Positions 7,490-15,147 of a stretch of 18,320 nt of DNA are shown here, one piece after another. The position numbers and the translations under genes were made by a program. The DNA is taken from assembly GCA_948688495.1 (NCBI GenBank), contig CAPQSW010000047.1, positions 1-18,320 on the forward strand, read 5' to 3'. Numbering within the stretch: position 1 is the stretch's first letter; every line of letters begins with the position of its first letter. Source of the DNA: an uncultured Lachnospiraceae bacterium (GTDB lineage Bacteria > Bacillota > Clostridia > Lachnospirales > Lachnospiraceae). The notes beneath the pieces were generated by a model. It had not been told where the DNA came from. It ran no database searches and saw only the letters and a list, made by a program, of their open reading frames with translations.

Positions 7490-7532
7490 CTTATCACTTC
7501 CATAGCATACAGTTGTTTTATCTTATGAGTAT

Positions 7533-8930
7533 TTATACAGAAATATGAAGCACAATCGTTGCAATTTTAAAGTACAGGAGTGTAGAACAAATGTCTACAA
7601 TCGTAGAAATCAGCGGTGCAGCCATAAGCGCCGGGTCGAGATGGATATGTTCTGCAACCAGCGGCAGTGTACAGCCGATAAATTTGGAAATAACCACAAC
7701 TGCCACAAGTGAGACGGCAATAATAATGGACATCTGAATGTCCCCATATTGGATAAAAATGCGTATACCGTTTACAATGGCAAGGATAATGCTGACTAAA
7801 ATTGCTATACGAAATTCTTTAAAAATTACACGAAAAATATCTTTGAATTTGATTTCATCCAAAGAAAGTCCGCGAATCATCAGTGTGGCGCTCTGGGAGC
7901 CACAGTTACCGCCGGTACCGCTGAGCATTGGGATAAAGGAGACCAAAAGGGGATAGAGTTTAAAGGACTCCTGGTAATGATTGATGATAAAGCCGCTGAC
8001 GGTAGCGGAAAGCATCAGCACCAGCAGCCATCCAATTCTGCTTTTTGCATGGGAAAACACAGAGGTATTAAAGTAACTGTCCTCTGTCGGCGTCATAGCA
8101 GCCATCTTTGTAATATCTTCCGTGTTTTCTTCCTGCATAACGTCCATAGCGTCGTCGAAGGTGACGATTCCCACAAGACGTTCTTCCTGATCTACAACGG
8201 GGATGGCAAGAAAGTCATATTTATTAAAAATCTTAACGACTTCCTCTTTATCTTCATGCGTGTCTGTATAGATGACATTTGTTTCCATGATTTCTTCAAT
8301 CTGCATGGAGTCCTCCGCCATCAAAAGGTCTTTTACCGATACCATGCCAATCAGCTTCCGGTGCTCCGTGACATAACAGGTGTAGATAGTCTCTTTGTCC
8401 ACGGCAGTCTTACGGATACGGTTAATGGCCTCCCCTACAGTCATTTCTTTCTTAATGTTTACATATTCAATCGTCATCAGGCTTCCGGCGCTGTCCTTGG
8501 GATAGTTCAGCACCTGGTTTATCATTTTTCTGGTTTCCTCATCTGTATTGCGCAGAATGCGGGCAACTACATTTGCCGGCATTTCTTCAATGATGTCAAC
8601 CGTGTCATCCAAAAAGATGTCGTCCATGACAGCGCGCAGTTCCCGGTCTGTGAGCGTGTTGATTAATGTTTCCTGCATATCTCTGCTCATATAGGTAAAG
8701 GTCTCTGCTGCCTCCTCTTTAGGAAGAAGACGGTAGAGCAGAGGAATTTCTTTTTTATCAATTTCGTCAAATAAAAGGGCGATGTCTGCCGCGTTTAAGT
8801 TTGCCAGCATTTGCCGTAACATGGAATATTTTCTTTCTGCCAGTAAGTTTTCTGCCAGCTTTTGAATGTCTTCCAGTTCCATATCCACAAAATCCAGTTC
8901 TTCCAGATTGATGTCATTTAAGTTTTCCAT
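7533..8930 (-). CDS. mgtE: Magnesium transporter MgtE
   Basis: A 465-aa Mg2+ channel/transporter working as a membrane dimer. The acidic N domain (about residues 20-130, MgtE superhelix with many Asp/Glu) and the tandem CBS domains (about 145-265, with YPKDSAGSLM at 143-152 at the junction) form the cytoplasmic Mg2+ sensor. The membrane domain begins at about 300. The signature SFIPMLSGTGGNCGSQSA (331-348) plus MIRGLSL, and a last helix region with LDPALMAAPLISTIVD, carry the conserved pore residues, including the Asp of DPA. The length is normal and the start is fixed by AAGGAGG before the ATG. No Mg2+ riboswitch (M-box) is apparent upstream; instead a short upstream ORF overlaps the start codon. 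spmA and spmB follow on the same strand. Confidence 0.96.
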   Translation of the reverse strand: MENLNDINLEELDFVDMELEDIQKLAENLLAERKYSMLRQMLANLNAADIALLFDEIDKKEIPLLYRLLPKEEAAETFTYMSRDMQETLINTLTDRELRAVMDDIFLDDTVDIIEEMPANVVARILRNTDEETRKMINQVLNYPKDSAGSLMTIEYVNIKKEMTVGEAINRIRKTAVDKETIYTCYVTEHRKLIGMVSVKDLLMAEDSMQIEEIMETNVIYTDTHEDKEEVVKIFNKYDFLAIPVVDQEERLVGIVTFDDAMDVMQEENTEDITKMAAMTPTEDSYFNTSVFSHAKSRIGWLLVLMLSATVSGFIINHYQESFKLYPLLVSFIPMLSGTGGNCGSQSATLMIRGLSLDEIKFKDIFRVIFKEFRIAILVSIILAIVNGIRIFIQYGDIQMSIIIAVSLVAVVVISKFIGCTLPLVAEHIHLDPALMAAPLISTIVDICSTLLYFKIATIVLHISV

Positions 8931-8982
8931 GGCAGTCCCTCCTTTTCTTTCCTAAGCTAAGGTAAAGGTCTATGCTTCGCAT
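8914..8982 (-). CDS. Putative 22-aa upstream ORF overlapping the mgtE start
   Basis: On the minus strand AGGAGG lies 7 nt before ATG (8982-8980), which opens a 22-codon frame beginning MRSIDLYLSLG. The middle is basic (GKKRR). The TGA (8916-8914) lies inside mgtE, out of frame, so the ORF runs through the mgtE ribosome binding site and start codon. Ribosomes finishing it would sit on the mgtE initiation region, a layout compatible with translational coupling or a leader peptide. The first 11 nt and the ribosome binding site are shared exactly with another short ORF at 15148-15219, so it may instead be part of a dispersed repeat. Expression is not shown. Confidence 0.35.
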   Translation of the reverse strand: MRSIDLYLSLGKKRRDCHGKLK

Positions 8983-8995
8983 TTGCCTTCCTCCT
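8972..8995 (-). repeat. 24-nt repeat, copy 1 (AGGAGG ... ATGCGAAGCAT)
   Basis: This stretch is identical over 24 nt to 15209-15232, in the same orientation. The minus strand reads AGGAGG, 7 nt, ATG, then CGAAGCAT. The core GCGAAGC is a known very stable DNA mini-hairpin, flanked here by AT/AT. The match stops sharply at both ends. Confidence 0.7.
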
Positions 8996-9022
8996 CATAA
9001 TAACAAATATTGTGGGGGAAGG
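8986..9022 (+). other. Inverted repeat in the mgtE / DUF885 divergent gap
   Basis: CCTTCCTCC (8986-8994) can pair with GGGGGAAGG (9014-9022), a 9-bp stem with one G-T wobble and a 19-nt loop. On the minus strand it would cover the AGGAGG of the mgtE upstream ORF (with one C-A mismatch). On the plus strand it touches the purine-rich stretch before a possible ATG at 9035. Confidence 0.35.
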
Positions 9023-9118
9023 AAAGGTTTTTATATGAATGGAAATATGTTGCTTTGTTCTAAGCAGTTCTATACATACATAAATATAAAAAAATACATA
9101 GTAAAAGTGCGGGATTTT

Positions 9119-10885
9119 ATGAAGAAAAAATGTATGAAATGGCTTTTGACGTTTCTGTCAATTGTACTCTGCCTTGAAGCAGGATGTGCAGTTCCTGCCA
9201 AAAGTGTAGAGAGTACGCAAAACACCCTTACAAAACAGGCATTTTCTGAATATACGAATGAGATTTTCAGGTCAGAGGTAGCGGCAAGCACCTTAAATAT
9301 GCATTATAACCTTGCGCATCCTGAGAATTATGGGATTTCTGATTACGATGTTACATACGGAACCGTTTCCGCAGACTCTGAGATTGAAGTCTCTGTCCTG
9401 TTGGAAAATTGGAAAAAAAAGCTAAAGAGCTTTACAAAAGGGGATCTGACGCTTGAGCAGCAGATGACGTACGATATCATGATTGATTATATTGACAGAC
9501 AGCTATCAGAGGCAGGATTTGAGCTTTATGATGAAATTCTACGCCCGAGCACAGGGTTTCAATCCCAGCTTCCGGTGCTTTTAGCAGAATATACATTTTA
9601 CGATGAGAAGGATATTCAGGACTATCTAAAGCTCCTTTCCTGTACACCGGATTTTTTTCGACAAATTATGGAGGTTGAAAAGAAAAAGTCAGAGCAGGGG
9701 GTGTTTATGGCAGATTTCGCTGTGGAGGATATCGTGCAGCAGTGTAATAGTTTTATAGAAAATCCGGAAAATAATTATCTTTTGTCTACATTTGACAACC
9801 GGATTGCAGAAATGGGTGATATTCTGGATGGGCAACGTGCGAACGAATATATGCAGCAGAACCGCAAGCTTGTATTGGAACAGGTGATTCCCGCATACCG
9901 GGCAATGGCCGACGGAATGCAGGCACTGAAAGGAACTGGAAAGAATAGTGGGGGTCTTTGTGGTTTGCCAAATGGCAGGGAATATTACTGTAAAACAGTA
10001 ACAGATGTGACGGGTTCAGTATTAAATGTGACGGAAATGCAGAAACAAACGGAGGAACAGAGAAAGCAGGATTTGGAGGATATGAAGGCATTGGCGATAG
10101 AGAATCCTGACATAGGTGAAAAATGTGCAAATTATCAACTTCCCACAGAAGATGTGGAATTAATTTTAGAAGATTTACAGGTGAAAATGCAGGAGGATTT
10201 TCCCAAAGCCCCGCAGGTAGGGTATACGGTAAAAGCGGTTCATCCTTCCCTGGAGGCATATACGGCACCGGCATTCTATCTGACTCCTCCGATAGATGAT
10301 ATTTCCCAGAATTGTATTTATATCAATGAGTCAAAGGGAGATGAAAAGCTAAAGCTTTACACGACGCTTGCCCATGAGGGTTTCCCGGGACATTTGTATC
10401 AGAATGTTATGGAACGCAGCAGCAGCCTTGCGCCAGTCCGCAGCCTTTTTGGAACCAGCGGTTATGCGGAAGGGTGGGCAACTTATGTGGAAATGCAGTC
10501 TTTCTATTATTCAGATGTAGAGACGGAGGTGGCAGCTTATCTTCAGAAAAACCAGTCCGCGCTTTTGAGCCTCTATGCTACGGCAGATATGGGAATCCAT
10601 TACAATGGATGGACATTGAAGGACGCGATAAACTTTTTCCGGGAATATCAGATTACGGACAAACAGACGATACAGGAAATTTATCAGTTGATTGTCGAGG
10701 AACCAGCACATTATTTGAAATATTATATTGGATATTTGGAATTTTTGAATTTAAAAGATTTTGCACAAAAAAAATATGGCGAAGATTATAGCAATTACCG
10801 TTTTCATCAGGTATTAATGAAGATGGGACCAGCGCCTTTTTCCATATTAAAAAAGTACCTGCCCAAATATTGGGAAATGCTATAA
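9119..10885 (+). CDS. DUF885 family protein, putative secreted/lipoprotein metallohydrolase
   Basis: 588 aa from the chosen start. The N-terminus is a signal peptide of lipoprotein type (KKK n-region, hydrophobic core to about residue 19, then LEAGC with Cys23), although Glu at the -3 position of the lipobox is atypical. The DUF885 hallmark HEGFPGH is at 419-425, an HExxxH-like candidate metal site, followed by SGYAEGWATY (447-456), whose Glu451 could be a third ligand. The family is annotated as uncharacterised, peptidase-like; substrate unknown. Upstream in-frame starts exist at 8972 and 9035 (the latter has GGAAAGG before it), but they would put a polar extension before the signal peptide. 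The ribosome binding site at 9119 is weak. The gene is divergent from mgtE, and its stop overlaps the stop of the convergent DUF2085 gene by a few bases. Confidence 0.85.
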   Translation: MKKKCMKWLLTFLSIVLCLEAGCAVPAKSVESTQNTLTKQAFSEYTNEIFRSEVAASTLNMHYNLAHPENYGISDYDVTYGTVSADSEIEVSVLLENWKKKLKSFTKGDLTLEQQMTYDIMIDYIDRQLSEAGFELYDEILRPSTGFQSQLPVLLAEYTFYDEKDIQDYLKLLSCTPDFFRQIMEVEKKKSEQGVFMADFAVEDIVQQCNSFIENPENNYLLSTFDNRIAEMGDILDGQRANEYMQQNRKLVLEQVIPAYRAMADGMQALKGTGKNSGGLCGLPNGREYYCKTVTDVTGSVLNVTEMQKQTEEQRKQDLEDMKALAIENPDIGEKCANYQLPTEDVELILEDLQVKMQEDFPKAPQVGYTVKAVHPSLEAYTAPAFYLTPPIDDISQNCIYINESKGDEKLKLYTTLAHEGFPGHLYQNVMERSSSLAPVRSLFGTSGYAEGWATYVEMQSFYYSDVETEVAAYLQKNQSALLSLYATADMGIHYNGWTLKDAINFFREYQITDKQTIQEIYQLIVEEPAHYLKYYIGYLEFLNLKDFAQKKYGEDYSNYRFHQVLMKMGPAPFSILKKYLPKYWEML

Positions 10886-11281
10886 TCCGCCAAAGCCTTT
10901 CATTACCCGGTCTACTGCCGCGGGATCCTGGCCAATCCATTTTAGGATTTCTCCGGCAATCCAGACGCAGGTGCGGTGGAAGTATACAAATGTATAAATG
11001 AGCGCAAACCCAAAGAAAATACCAGTAATCAGCCTTCGGATGTTGCCGCTCTCGTAGGGGGTCAGTTTCTGTATGGAACCGTCTAGTATCAAAGGAATCA
11101 TCAAAAGCAGAACGATTCCGAATGACGGACAGCCCCAGAAAATAATAGTGGGTATGCATAAAATCATACCCACAAGCTCTCCGGTGCACCGTGCACAGAT
11201 CGGAAACTGTTTCCCCCTGAAATAGAAGGAACGGTCAGGACGTGCATGGCAACCGAAGAAAATTCTTAAAAATTTGCCCAA
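10880..11281 (-). CDS. DUF2085 family membrane protein
   Basis: About 133 aa. The DUF2085 signature is clear: FFGCHARPDRSFYFRGKQ, then FPICARCTGELVGM, a Cys/His-rich loop that may bind metal, followed by hydrophobic helices and DGSIQKLTPYESGNIRR, the conserved 'DG-q-S-N-R' stretch. Function is unknown in the family. No ATG start exists. TTG at 11281 lies 9 nt after AGGAG and right behind the stop of the upstream 74-aa gene. TTG at 11302 is an alternative with an equally good AGGAG and adds seven residues. The gene is second in a two-gene unit driven by the promoter at 11573-11601. The 3' end overlaps the convergent DUF885 gene stop by 6 nt (10880-10885), with no terminator visible. Confidence 0.85.
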   Translation of the reverse strand: MGKFLRIFFGCHARPDRSFYFRGKQFPICARCTGELVGMILCIPTIIFWGCPSFGIVLLLMIPLILDGSIQKLTPYESGNIRRLITGIFFGFALIYTFVYFHRTCVWIAGEILKWIGQDPAAVDRVMKGFGGL

Positions 11282-11282
11282 T

Positions 11283-11507
11283 TTACATTGCTCCTGCTGC
11301 AATGCCTGCTGCTCCTAAGATTACGAACATAATAACATAGAATACTACAGCAAGAATTACACTTACCAGAGCACCGATTCCTGCAGCTTTTGCAGTCTTA
11401 GGCTTCTGATCTTTCCAGATTAAGAAAAGAATTAAGCCGACAACCGGAATACAAAATCCTAAGAGACCCCATAAAAACCCACCATTGTCCTGTACGTTGT
11501 TATCCAT
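11283..11507 (-). CDS. Small two-helix membrane protein, 74 aa
   Basis: Two hydrophobic segments (about residues 11-30 and 45-74) are joined by a basic loop WKDQKPKTAKAAGIGA. The pattern 'GLLGFCIPVVGLILFLIWKD' followed by 'KPKTAKAAGIGALV' is common in small Firmicutes membrane proteins, sometimes fused behind zinc ribbons, and is generally of unknown function. The start is fixed by AGGAGG 9 nt before the ATG. The gene is first of a two-gene unit with the DUF2085 gene, whose ribosome binding site lies within its 3' end. It has its own consensus promoter overlapping the rsmI stop. Confidence 0.85.
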   Translation of the reverse strand: MDNNVQDNGGFLWGLLGFCIPVVGLILFLIWKDQKPKTAKAAGIGALVSVILAVVFYVIMFVILGAAGIAAGAM

Positions 11508-11572
11508 TTTTAAATCCTCCTGCCTTCTTAAAATTTGTTAAAAAGTATTAAAAATTTATAAACTCAAATCGT

Positions 11573-11601
11573 ATTATGACAAAAAATATACATTTTGTCA
11601 A
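11573..11601 (-). promoter_or_regulatory. Promoter for the 74-aa / DUF2085 unit, with an internal palindrome
   Basis: On the minus strand TTGACA (11601-11596) and CATAAT (11578-11573) are 17 nt apart. The -35 box overlaps the rsmI stop codon. TGACAAAA and its complement TTTTGTCA (11577-11584 and 11593-11600) form an 8-bp perfect inverted repeat covering most of the promoter, a plausible operator. Confidence 0.75.
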
Positions 11602-12467
11602 GAGGAAATTTTCGCCTGCTCCAACAGCATGGCATAGACTTCCCTTTTCGAAATGCCCCGGTCTTTTGCCACAAGTTTCATGGCTTCTTTGTGGGAAATG
11701 CCCTGATTTTCGTAATATGCCATATGTTCGGTAAGAGGCATTTCCATCCATTCCTGCTGCTTTTCTTCCTGTAGTTTTTGTATGCTCTTTCCTTCTATTA
11801 TAAGCACAAATTCCCCTTTTGGTTCCTGTATCTCATAATAGGAGATGGCGTCAGAGATGGTAGTAGGAAATATTGTCTCATAAAGCTTGGTGAGTTCCCG
11901 GCAAAGTGTAAGTTTCCGGTCGCCCAGGGCAGCGTATAGTTCCTCTAAGGTTTTACGAAGGTGGTGCGGAGCTTCGTAAAGGATGATAGTGCGCGTTTCA
12001 GATTCCAAGGCAGATAGAATATAAGCCCGCTCCTTTTTATCGCTGGGAAGAAATGCTTCAAAGGCAAAGCGTCTTGTAGGAAGCCCGGAGAGTGTGAGCG
12101 CTGTAATGCAGGCGCAGGCGCCCGGCAGCGATGTGACCTCAATGCCGGATTTATAACAAATACGGACAAGTTCTTCGCCTGGGTCAGAGATTCCGGGAGT
12201 TCCGGCATCGGTAATCAATGCCACATTCTGTCCCATTTTCATTTTTTCCACAAGCTGGTAGGCTTTTTCTACTTTATTATATTCATGGTAGCTGGTCATA
12301 GGGGTTTTAATATCATAGTAGTTCAGCAGTTTTATGGAGTTGCGGGTATCTTCTGCAGCAATTAAGTCCACCTGTTCCAATGTGTGCAGTACGCGCAACG
12401 TAATATCTTCCAGATTTCCAATTGGGGTTGCGCATAGATAGAGTTTTCCTTGTGTGTTATTTTGCAT
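11598..12467 (-). CDS. rsmI: 16S rRNA (cytidine-1402-2'-O)-methyltransferase RsmI
   Basis: 289 aa. It methylates the ribose of C1402 in the 16S rRNA decoding centre using SAM (YabC in Bacillus). It has the tetrapyrrole-methylase-like fold with all RsmI hallmarks in order: TPIGNLEDITLR near the N-terminus, AAEDTR, ITDAGTPGISDPGE, LPGACACITALTLSGLP, YEAPHH, CRELTKLYET and GEFVLIIEG, then the short helical C-terminal domain. The ATG at 12467 is preferred over 12473 because AGGAGG lies 7 nt upstream of it but only 1 nt from the other. It begins about 12 nt after the trmN6-like stop and is the last gene of the holB cluster. Confidence 0.96.
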   Translation of the reverse strand: MQNNTQGKLYLCATPIGNLEDITLRVLHTLEQVDLIAAEDTRNSIKLLNYYDIKTPMTSYHEYNKVEKAYQLVEKMKMGQNVALITDAGTPGISDPGEELVRICYKSGIEVTSLPGACACITALTLSGLPTRRFAFEAFLPSDKKERAYILSALESETRTIILYEAPHHLRKTLEELYAALGDRKLTLCRELTKLYETIFPTTISDAISYYEIQEPKGEFVLIIEGKSIQKLQEEKQQEWMEMPLTEHMAYYENQGISHKEAMKLVAKDRGISKREVYAMLLEQAKISS

Positions 12468-12479
12468 TTGCATTCCTCC

Positions 12480-13217
12480 TCAATACCCATAAATATCATA
12501 GATTTCATCCGTGTACACGCCAGGTTCTTTGTATACAATCAGAGGCTTTTCTATGGTAATCCGTGGATTGCCTCCCCTAAGCCCTTCGATCAGCACCATA
12601 TTTGGCTCTTTATCTATAAAAGGATAGACTAGCTGCATTCGTTTGGGTTCTATGCCGTACCCATGCATGACATGCATGATCTCGGCAAGACGGAAAGGGC
12701 GGTGCACCATATAAAAACGTCCCTGGGGTTTAAGGATTTTTGCGCTTTCCCGGATAACGTCTTCTAAGTTACAGAGAATTTCGTGCCGCGCAATAGCTTT
12801 TGCCTCGCTCTGGTTGGTCAGTCCATGCTGGCCAGTCATATAGGGAGGGTTGGTGGTAATAACATGAAAAGAAGATGCTCCGAATTGATGGGAAGCATCT
12901 TTGATATTGCCAATTTCAATGTTGATTTTGTTCTCCAGATGGTTATAGCAGACACTGCGCTTTGCCATATCTGCACTTTCCGGCTGGATTTCAAGTCCGG
13001 TAAAATGTTCCCCTTTCGTCTTAGCTTCCAGAAGAATGGGAATAATACCAGTCCCGGTGCCGAGATCAAGAACCGTTTCGTGAGGTTTTACCCGCACAAA
13101 GCCGGAGAGCAGAACGGCATCCATGCCAAAACAAAATTTCTGCGGATTCTGTATGATAAAATAACCGTTACGGTGCAATTCATCCAGCCGTTCGTTTTCT
13201 AATAATTCTATAGACAT
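12480..13217 (-). CDS. tRNA1(Val) (adenine-37-N6)-methyltransferase-like protein (TrmN6/YabB)
   Basis: A 245-aa SAM-dependent N6-adenine methyltransferase. The SAM motif VLDLGTGTGIIPILLEAK is at about 49-66, an acidic motif LEIQ follows, and the catalytic NPPYMTG (about 124-130) is the N6-methyltransferase signature. The length and the N-terminal 'FGMDAVLLSGFV' are typical of YfiC/YabB. The homologue in E. coli methylates A37 of tRNA-Val; the Firmicutes YabB substrate is less certain, so I leave the symbol empty. The ribosome binding site is GGTGAT. The gene lies between ricT (12 nt gap) and rsmI, as yabB does in Bacillus, but the small yazA-type gene is missing. Confidence 0.9.
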   Translation of the reverse strand: MSIELLENERLDELHRNGYFIIQNPQKFCFGMDAVLLSGFVRVKPHETVLDLGTGTGIIPILLEAKTKGEHFTGLEIQPESADMAKRSVCYNHLENKINIEIGNIKDASHQFGASSFHVITTNPPYMTGQHGLTNQSEAKAIARHEILCNLEDVIRESAKILKPQGRFYMVHRPFRLAEIMHVMHGYGIEPKRMQLVYPFIDKEPNMVLIEGLRGGNPRITIEKPLIVYKEPGVYTDEIYDIYGY

Positions 13218-13229
13218 AAATAATCACCA

Positions 13230-14138
13230 TTAGTGGGTATCGTCAATTTTTGATTGGTCTTTGTCCTCCAAAGCAGCCAATTCCTTTAATTCCTTTGAGG
13301 AAAGTTTTGTACGCTCCCTTCTGCGTTTTGGTTTGAAACGCAGTTCATCCACTTTATATTCCCGGATTTCTTTTTCATCGTCAATTTCTACAATAACCTT
13401 TACAGTTTGGCGCAGGATATTGACGCTTGCTACCTCGGCTTTGAGTTTGTCCCCTGTAGTTACATAGTCTCCTACGCTGGGAAGACGGCTGTTTAAGTAT
13501 TCGTAGGTTTCTTCTTCATTTTTCAGGCAGCACATAAGCCTGCCGCAAACGCCGGAAATCTTAGATGGATTAAGGGACATGTTCTGTTCCTTGGCCATCT
13601 TAATGGATACCGGGGCAAATTCTGATAAAAAAGTATTGCAGCACAGCGGTCTCCCGCAAATGCCGATTCCTCCTAAAATCTTGGTCTCGTCGCGGACGCC
13701 AATCTGTCTGAGTTCGATCCGGGTACGGAAAACGGACGCTAAATCTTTTACCAGTTCCCGGAAATCAATTCGTCCGTCTGCCGTAAAGTAAAAGAGCAGT
13801 TTGTTATTGTCAAATGTATATTCTGCTTCCACCAGTTTCATTTCCAAATTGTGTTTTTGAATCTTTTCCAGGCAAATTTGAAAAGCCTCTTTTTCCTTCT
13901 GGCGGTTTTTTTCTTCGGTTTTCTCATCTTCGGGTGTGGCAAGGCGCAGTACTGGTTTCAGAGGCTTTATAACATCGTCGTCCGGCATGTCGGTGGGTGC
14001 AATCATTACCGTACCAAATTCAACGCCTCTTGCAGTCTCCACAATGACATGGTCGTTCAAATTGATGTTGAATTTCCTGGGGTCAAAGTAATAGATTTTT
14101 CCGGCAGTGCGGAATCTGACGCCAACTACTTTTATCAT
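13230..14138 (-). CDS. ricT: RicT/YaaT, PSP1-domain regulatory protein with an iron-sulfur cysteine motif
   Basis: 302 aa. The PSP1 domain follows the family pattern (N-terminal VVGVRFR..GKIYYFDP and a central 'EYTFDNNKLLFYFTADGRIDFRELV'). Six conserved cysteines are present: C161, C166, C167 and C198, C203, C204 (GICGRPLCC and GVCGRLMCC), the ligands in Firmicutes RicT for an iron-sulfur cluster of the RicA-RicF-RicT (YmcA-YlbF-YaaT) complex, which steers RNase Y processing and affects sporulation, competence and biofilm in Bacillus. A charged coiled-coil-like stretch (about 70-100) and a basic C-terminus (RFKPKRRRERTK) are seen. It starts 2 nt after the holB stop, with GGAGAA inside the holB end. 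yabA, its Bacillus neighbour, is absent here. Confidence 0.94.
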   Translation of the reverse strand: MIKVVGVRFRTAGKIYYFDPRKFNINLNDHVIVETARGVEFGTVMIAPTDMPDDDVIKPLKPVLRLATPEDEKTEEKNRQKEKEAFQICLEKIQKHNLEMKLVEAEYTFDNNKLLFYFTADGRIDFRELVKDLASVFRTRIELRQIGVRDETKILGGIGICGRPLCCNTFLSEFAPVSIKMAKEQNMSLNPSKISGVCGRLMCCLKNEEETYEYLNSRLPSVGDYVTTGDKLKAEVASVNILRQTVKVIVEIDDEKEIREYKVDELRFKPKRRRERTKLSSKELKELAALEDKDQSKIDDTH

Positions 14139-14140
14139 AA

Positions 14141-15130
14141 TCAGTTCTCCTTTATCTGTGTCAGCAGCAGCTCCATTGTCAAATCAAAATTCACGTTCGC
14201 GCTTAAGCGCCGTTTTGCCTTATCAAATGATTTGATAATAGATTCAATTCCCTCATAGGAACTTTTGCTTGCCTGCCGTTTTATATCGTAGACCTCATCT
14301 TTGAAAATGAGGCTGTTTACATCTGAGGTCGCTTTATATAACAAGACATCCCGGTACCAGATAGTCATAATGTCGAAATAATCGCTGATTTCAAGTTTAT
14401 AATCACTGATCTGCCTGACAGCATCTATCAGTTCATGTAATTCCATCTCTTTAATCCGCTTCAAAAGCTGAACAGCGGCATTTTTAATCTCACCAAAGTC
14501 CTCGGAGGTGGCAAGTTGAATGGCTTTTCCTACATTTCCCTGTGCAAATGCGGTACACATGTCTGCCTTGTAATCCGGTACTTGGTACTTTTCCATCAGG
14601 AAATTTCGGATTACGTTGTCAGGTACAGCTTTTATGTTCAGAGTGACACACCTGGAAAGAATTGTAGGAAGAAAGGAATCTGCATTGGAAGTCAAAAGCA
14701 GGATTACAGCGTAAGCGGGCGGTTCCTCAATTGTCTTTAGCAACGCGTTCTGCGCTTGAGGGCTCATCTTTTCCGCTTCATTAATAATATAAATTTTGTA
14801 GGGAGAAGCATAAGGTTTGATGTCAATATCATTATTTATCTGTCTGCGGATATCATCCACAGAAATCGTATTTGGTTTCTCGTGGTGCAGATAAATAATG
14901 TCTGGCTGGTTGCCGGAAAGCGCCTGTTTACAGGAATGGCATGTCATACAGGCTTCTTTGTCATGCTGCTCGCATTGCAATGCCATGGCAAAGCTGTCTG
15001 CCAATATCATTTTGCCTGATCTGTCTGGTCCATGAAAGATATAGGCGTGGGATACTTTGTGCATGGATATTGCATTTTGTAAATGTTCGATAATTTGTTC
15101 ATGTCCAATAATGTTAGAAAAGCCTGCCAT
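14141..15130 (-). CDS. holB: DNA polymerase III clamp loader, delta-prime subunit (HolB)
   Basis: 329 aa. The delta-prime subunit of the clamp loader that opens the beta clamp. The N-terminal AAA+ module has a P-loop-like GPDRSGKM (34-41), four cysteines C53, C61, C64, C67 (a zinc module), KIYIINEAEKM (112-122), NALLKTIEEPP (128-138) and the arginine-finger SRC motif (159-161). The Walker A Ser/Thr is Met and the Walker B first acid is Asn, so the protein is unlikely to hydrolyse ATP itself, as known for delta-prime. The helical C-terminal domain is complete. The ATG follows GGAGAACTATT. The gap of about 100 nt to yaaR contains a structured GC-rich element with a short ORF. Confidence 0.95.
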   Translation of the reverse strand: MAGFSNIIGHEQIIEHLQNAISMHKVSHAYIFHGPDRSGKMILADSFAMALQCEQHDKEACMTCHSCKQALSGNQPDIIYLHHEKPNTISVDDIRRQINNDIDIKPYASPYKIYIINEAEKMSPQAQNALLKTIEEPPAYAVILLLTSNADSFLPTILSRCVTLNIKAVPDNVIRNFLMEKYQVPDYKADMCTAFAQGNVGKAIQLATSEDFGEIKNAAVQLLKRIKEMELHELIDAVRQISDYKLEISDYFDIMTIWYRDVLLYKATSDVNSLIFKDEVYDIKRQASKSSYEGIESIIKSFDKAKRRLSANVNFDLTMELLLTQIKEN

Positions 15131-15147
15131 AATAGTTCTCCATTTCT

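Noticed and set aside
7490..7532. Promoter or terminator between mgtE and spmA
   Set aside because: No convincing -35/-10 pair or hairpin with a T run is present in these 43 nt.
7977..8666. 229-aa plus-strand open frame, His-rich, opposite mgtE
   Set aside because: It lies wholly antisense to the clearly conserved mgtE CBS and N domains, has no ribosome binding site of note, and its composition follows from the complementary codons.
8931..9118. Possible Mg2+ riboswitch (M-box) upstream of mgtE
   Set aside because: I could not find the multi-helix M-box architecture in this gap; only one 9-bp hairpin and the 24-nt repeat are seen. A covariance search would decide.
10653..11189. 178-aa minus-strand frame over the DUF885 3' end and DUF2085 gene
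   Set aside because: It is an alternate-frame shadow of DUF2085, which has the conserved CARCTG signature in the other frame.
12464..12480. Third copy of the 24-nt repeat at the rsmI start
   Set aside because: Only the first 17 nt resemble the repeat (16 of 17) and they are the ribosome binding site and start of a real gene; similarity may come from the strong ribosome binding site alone.
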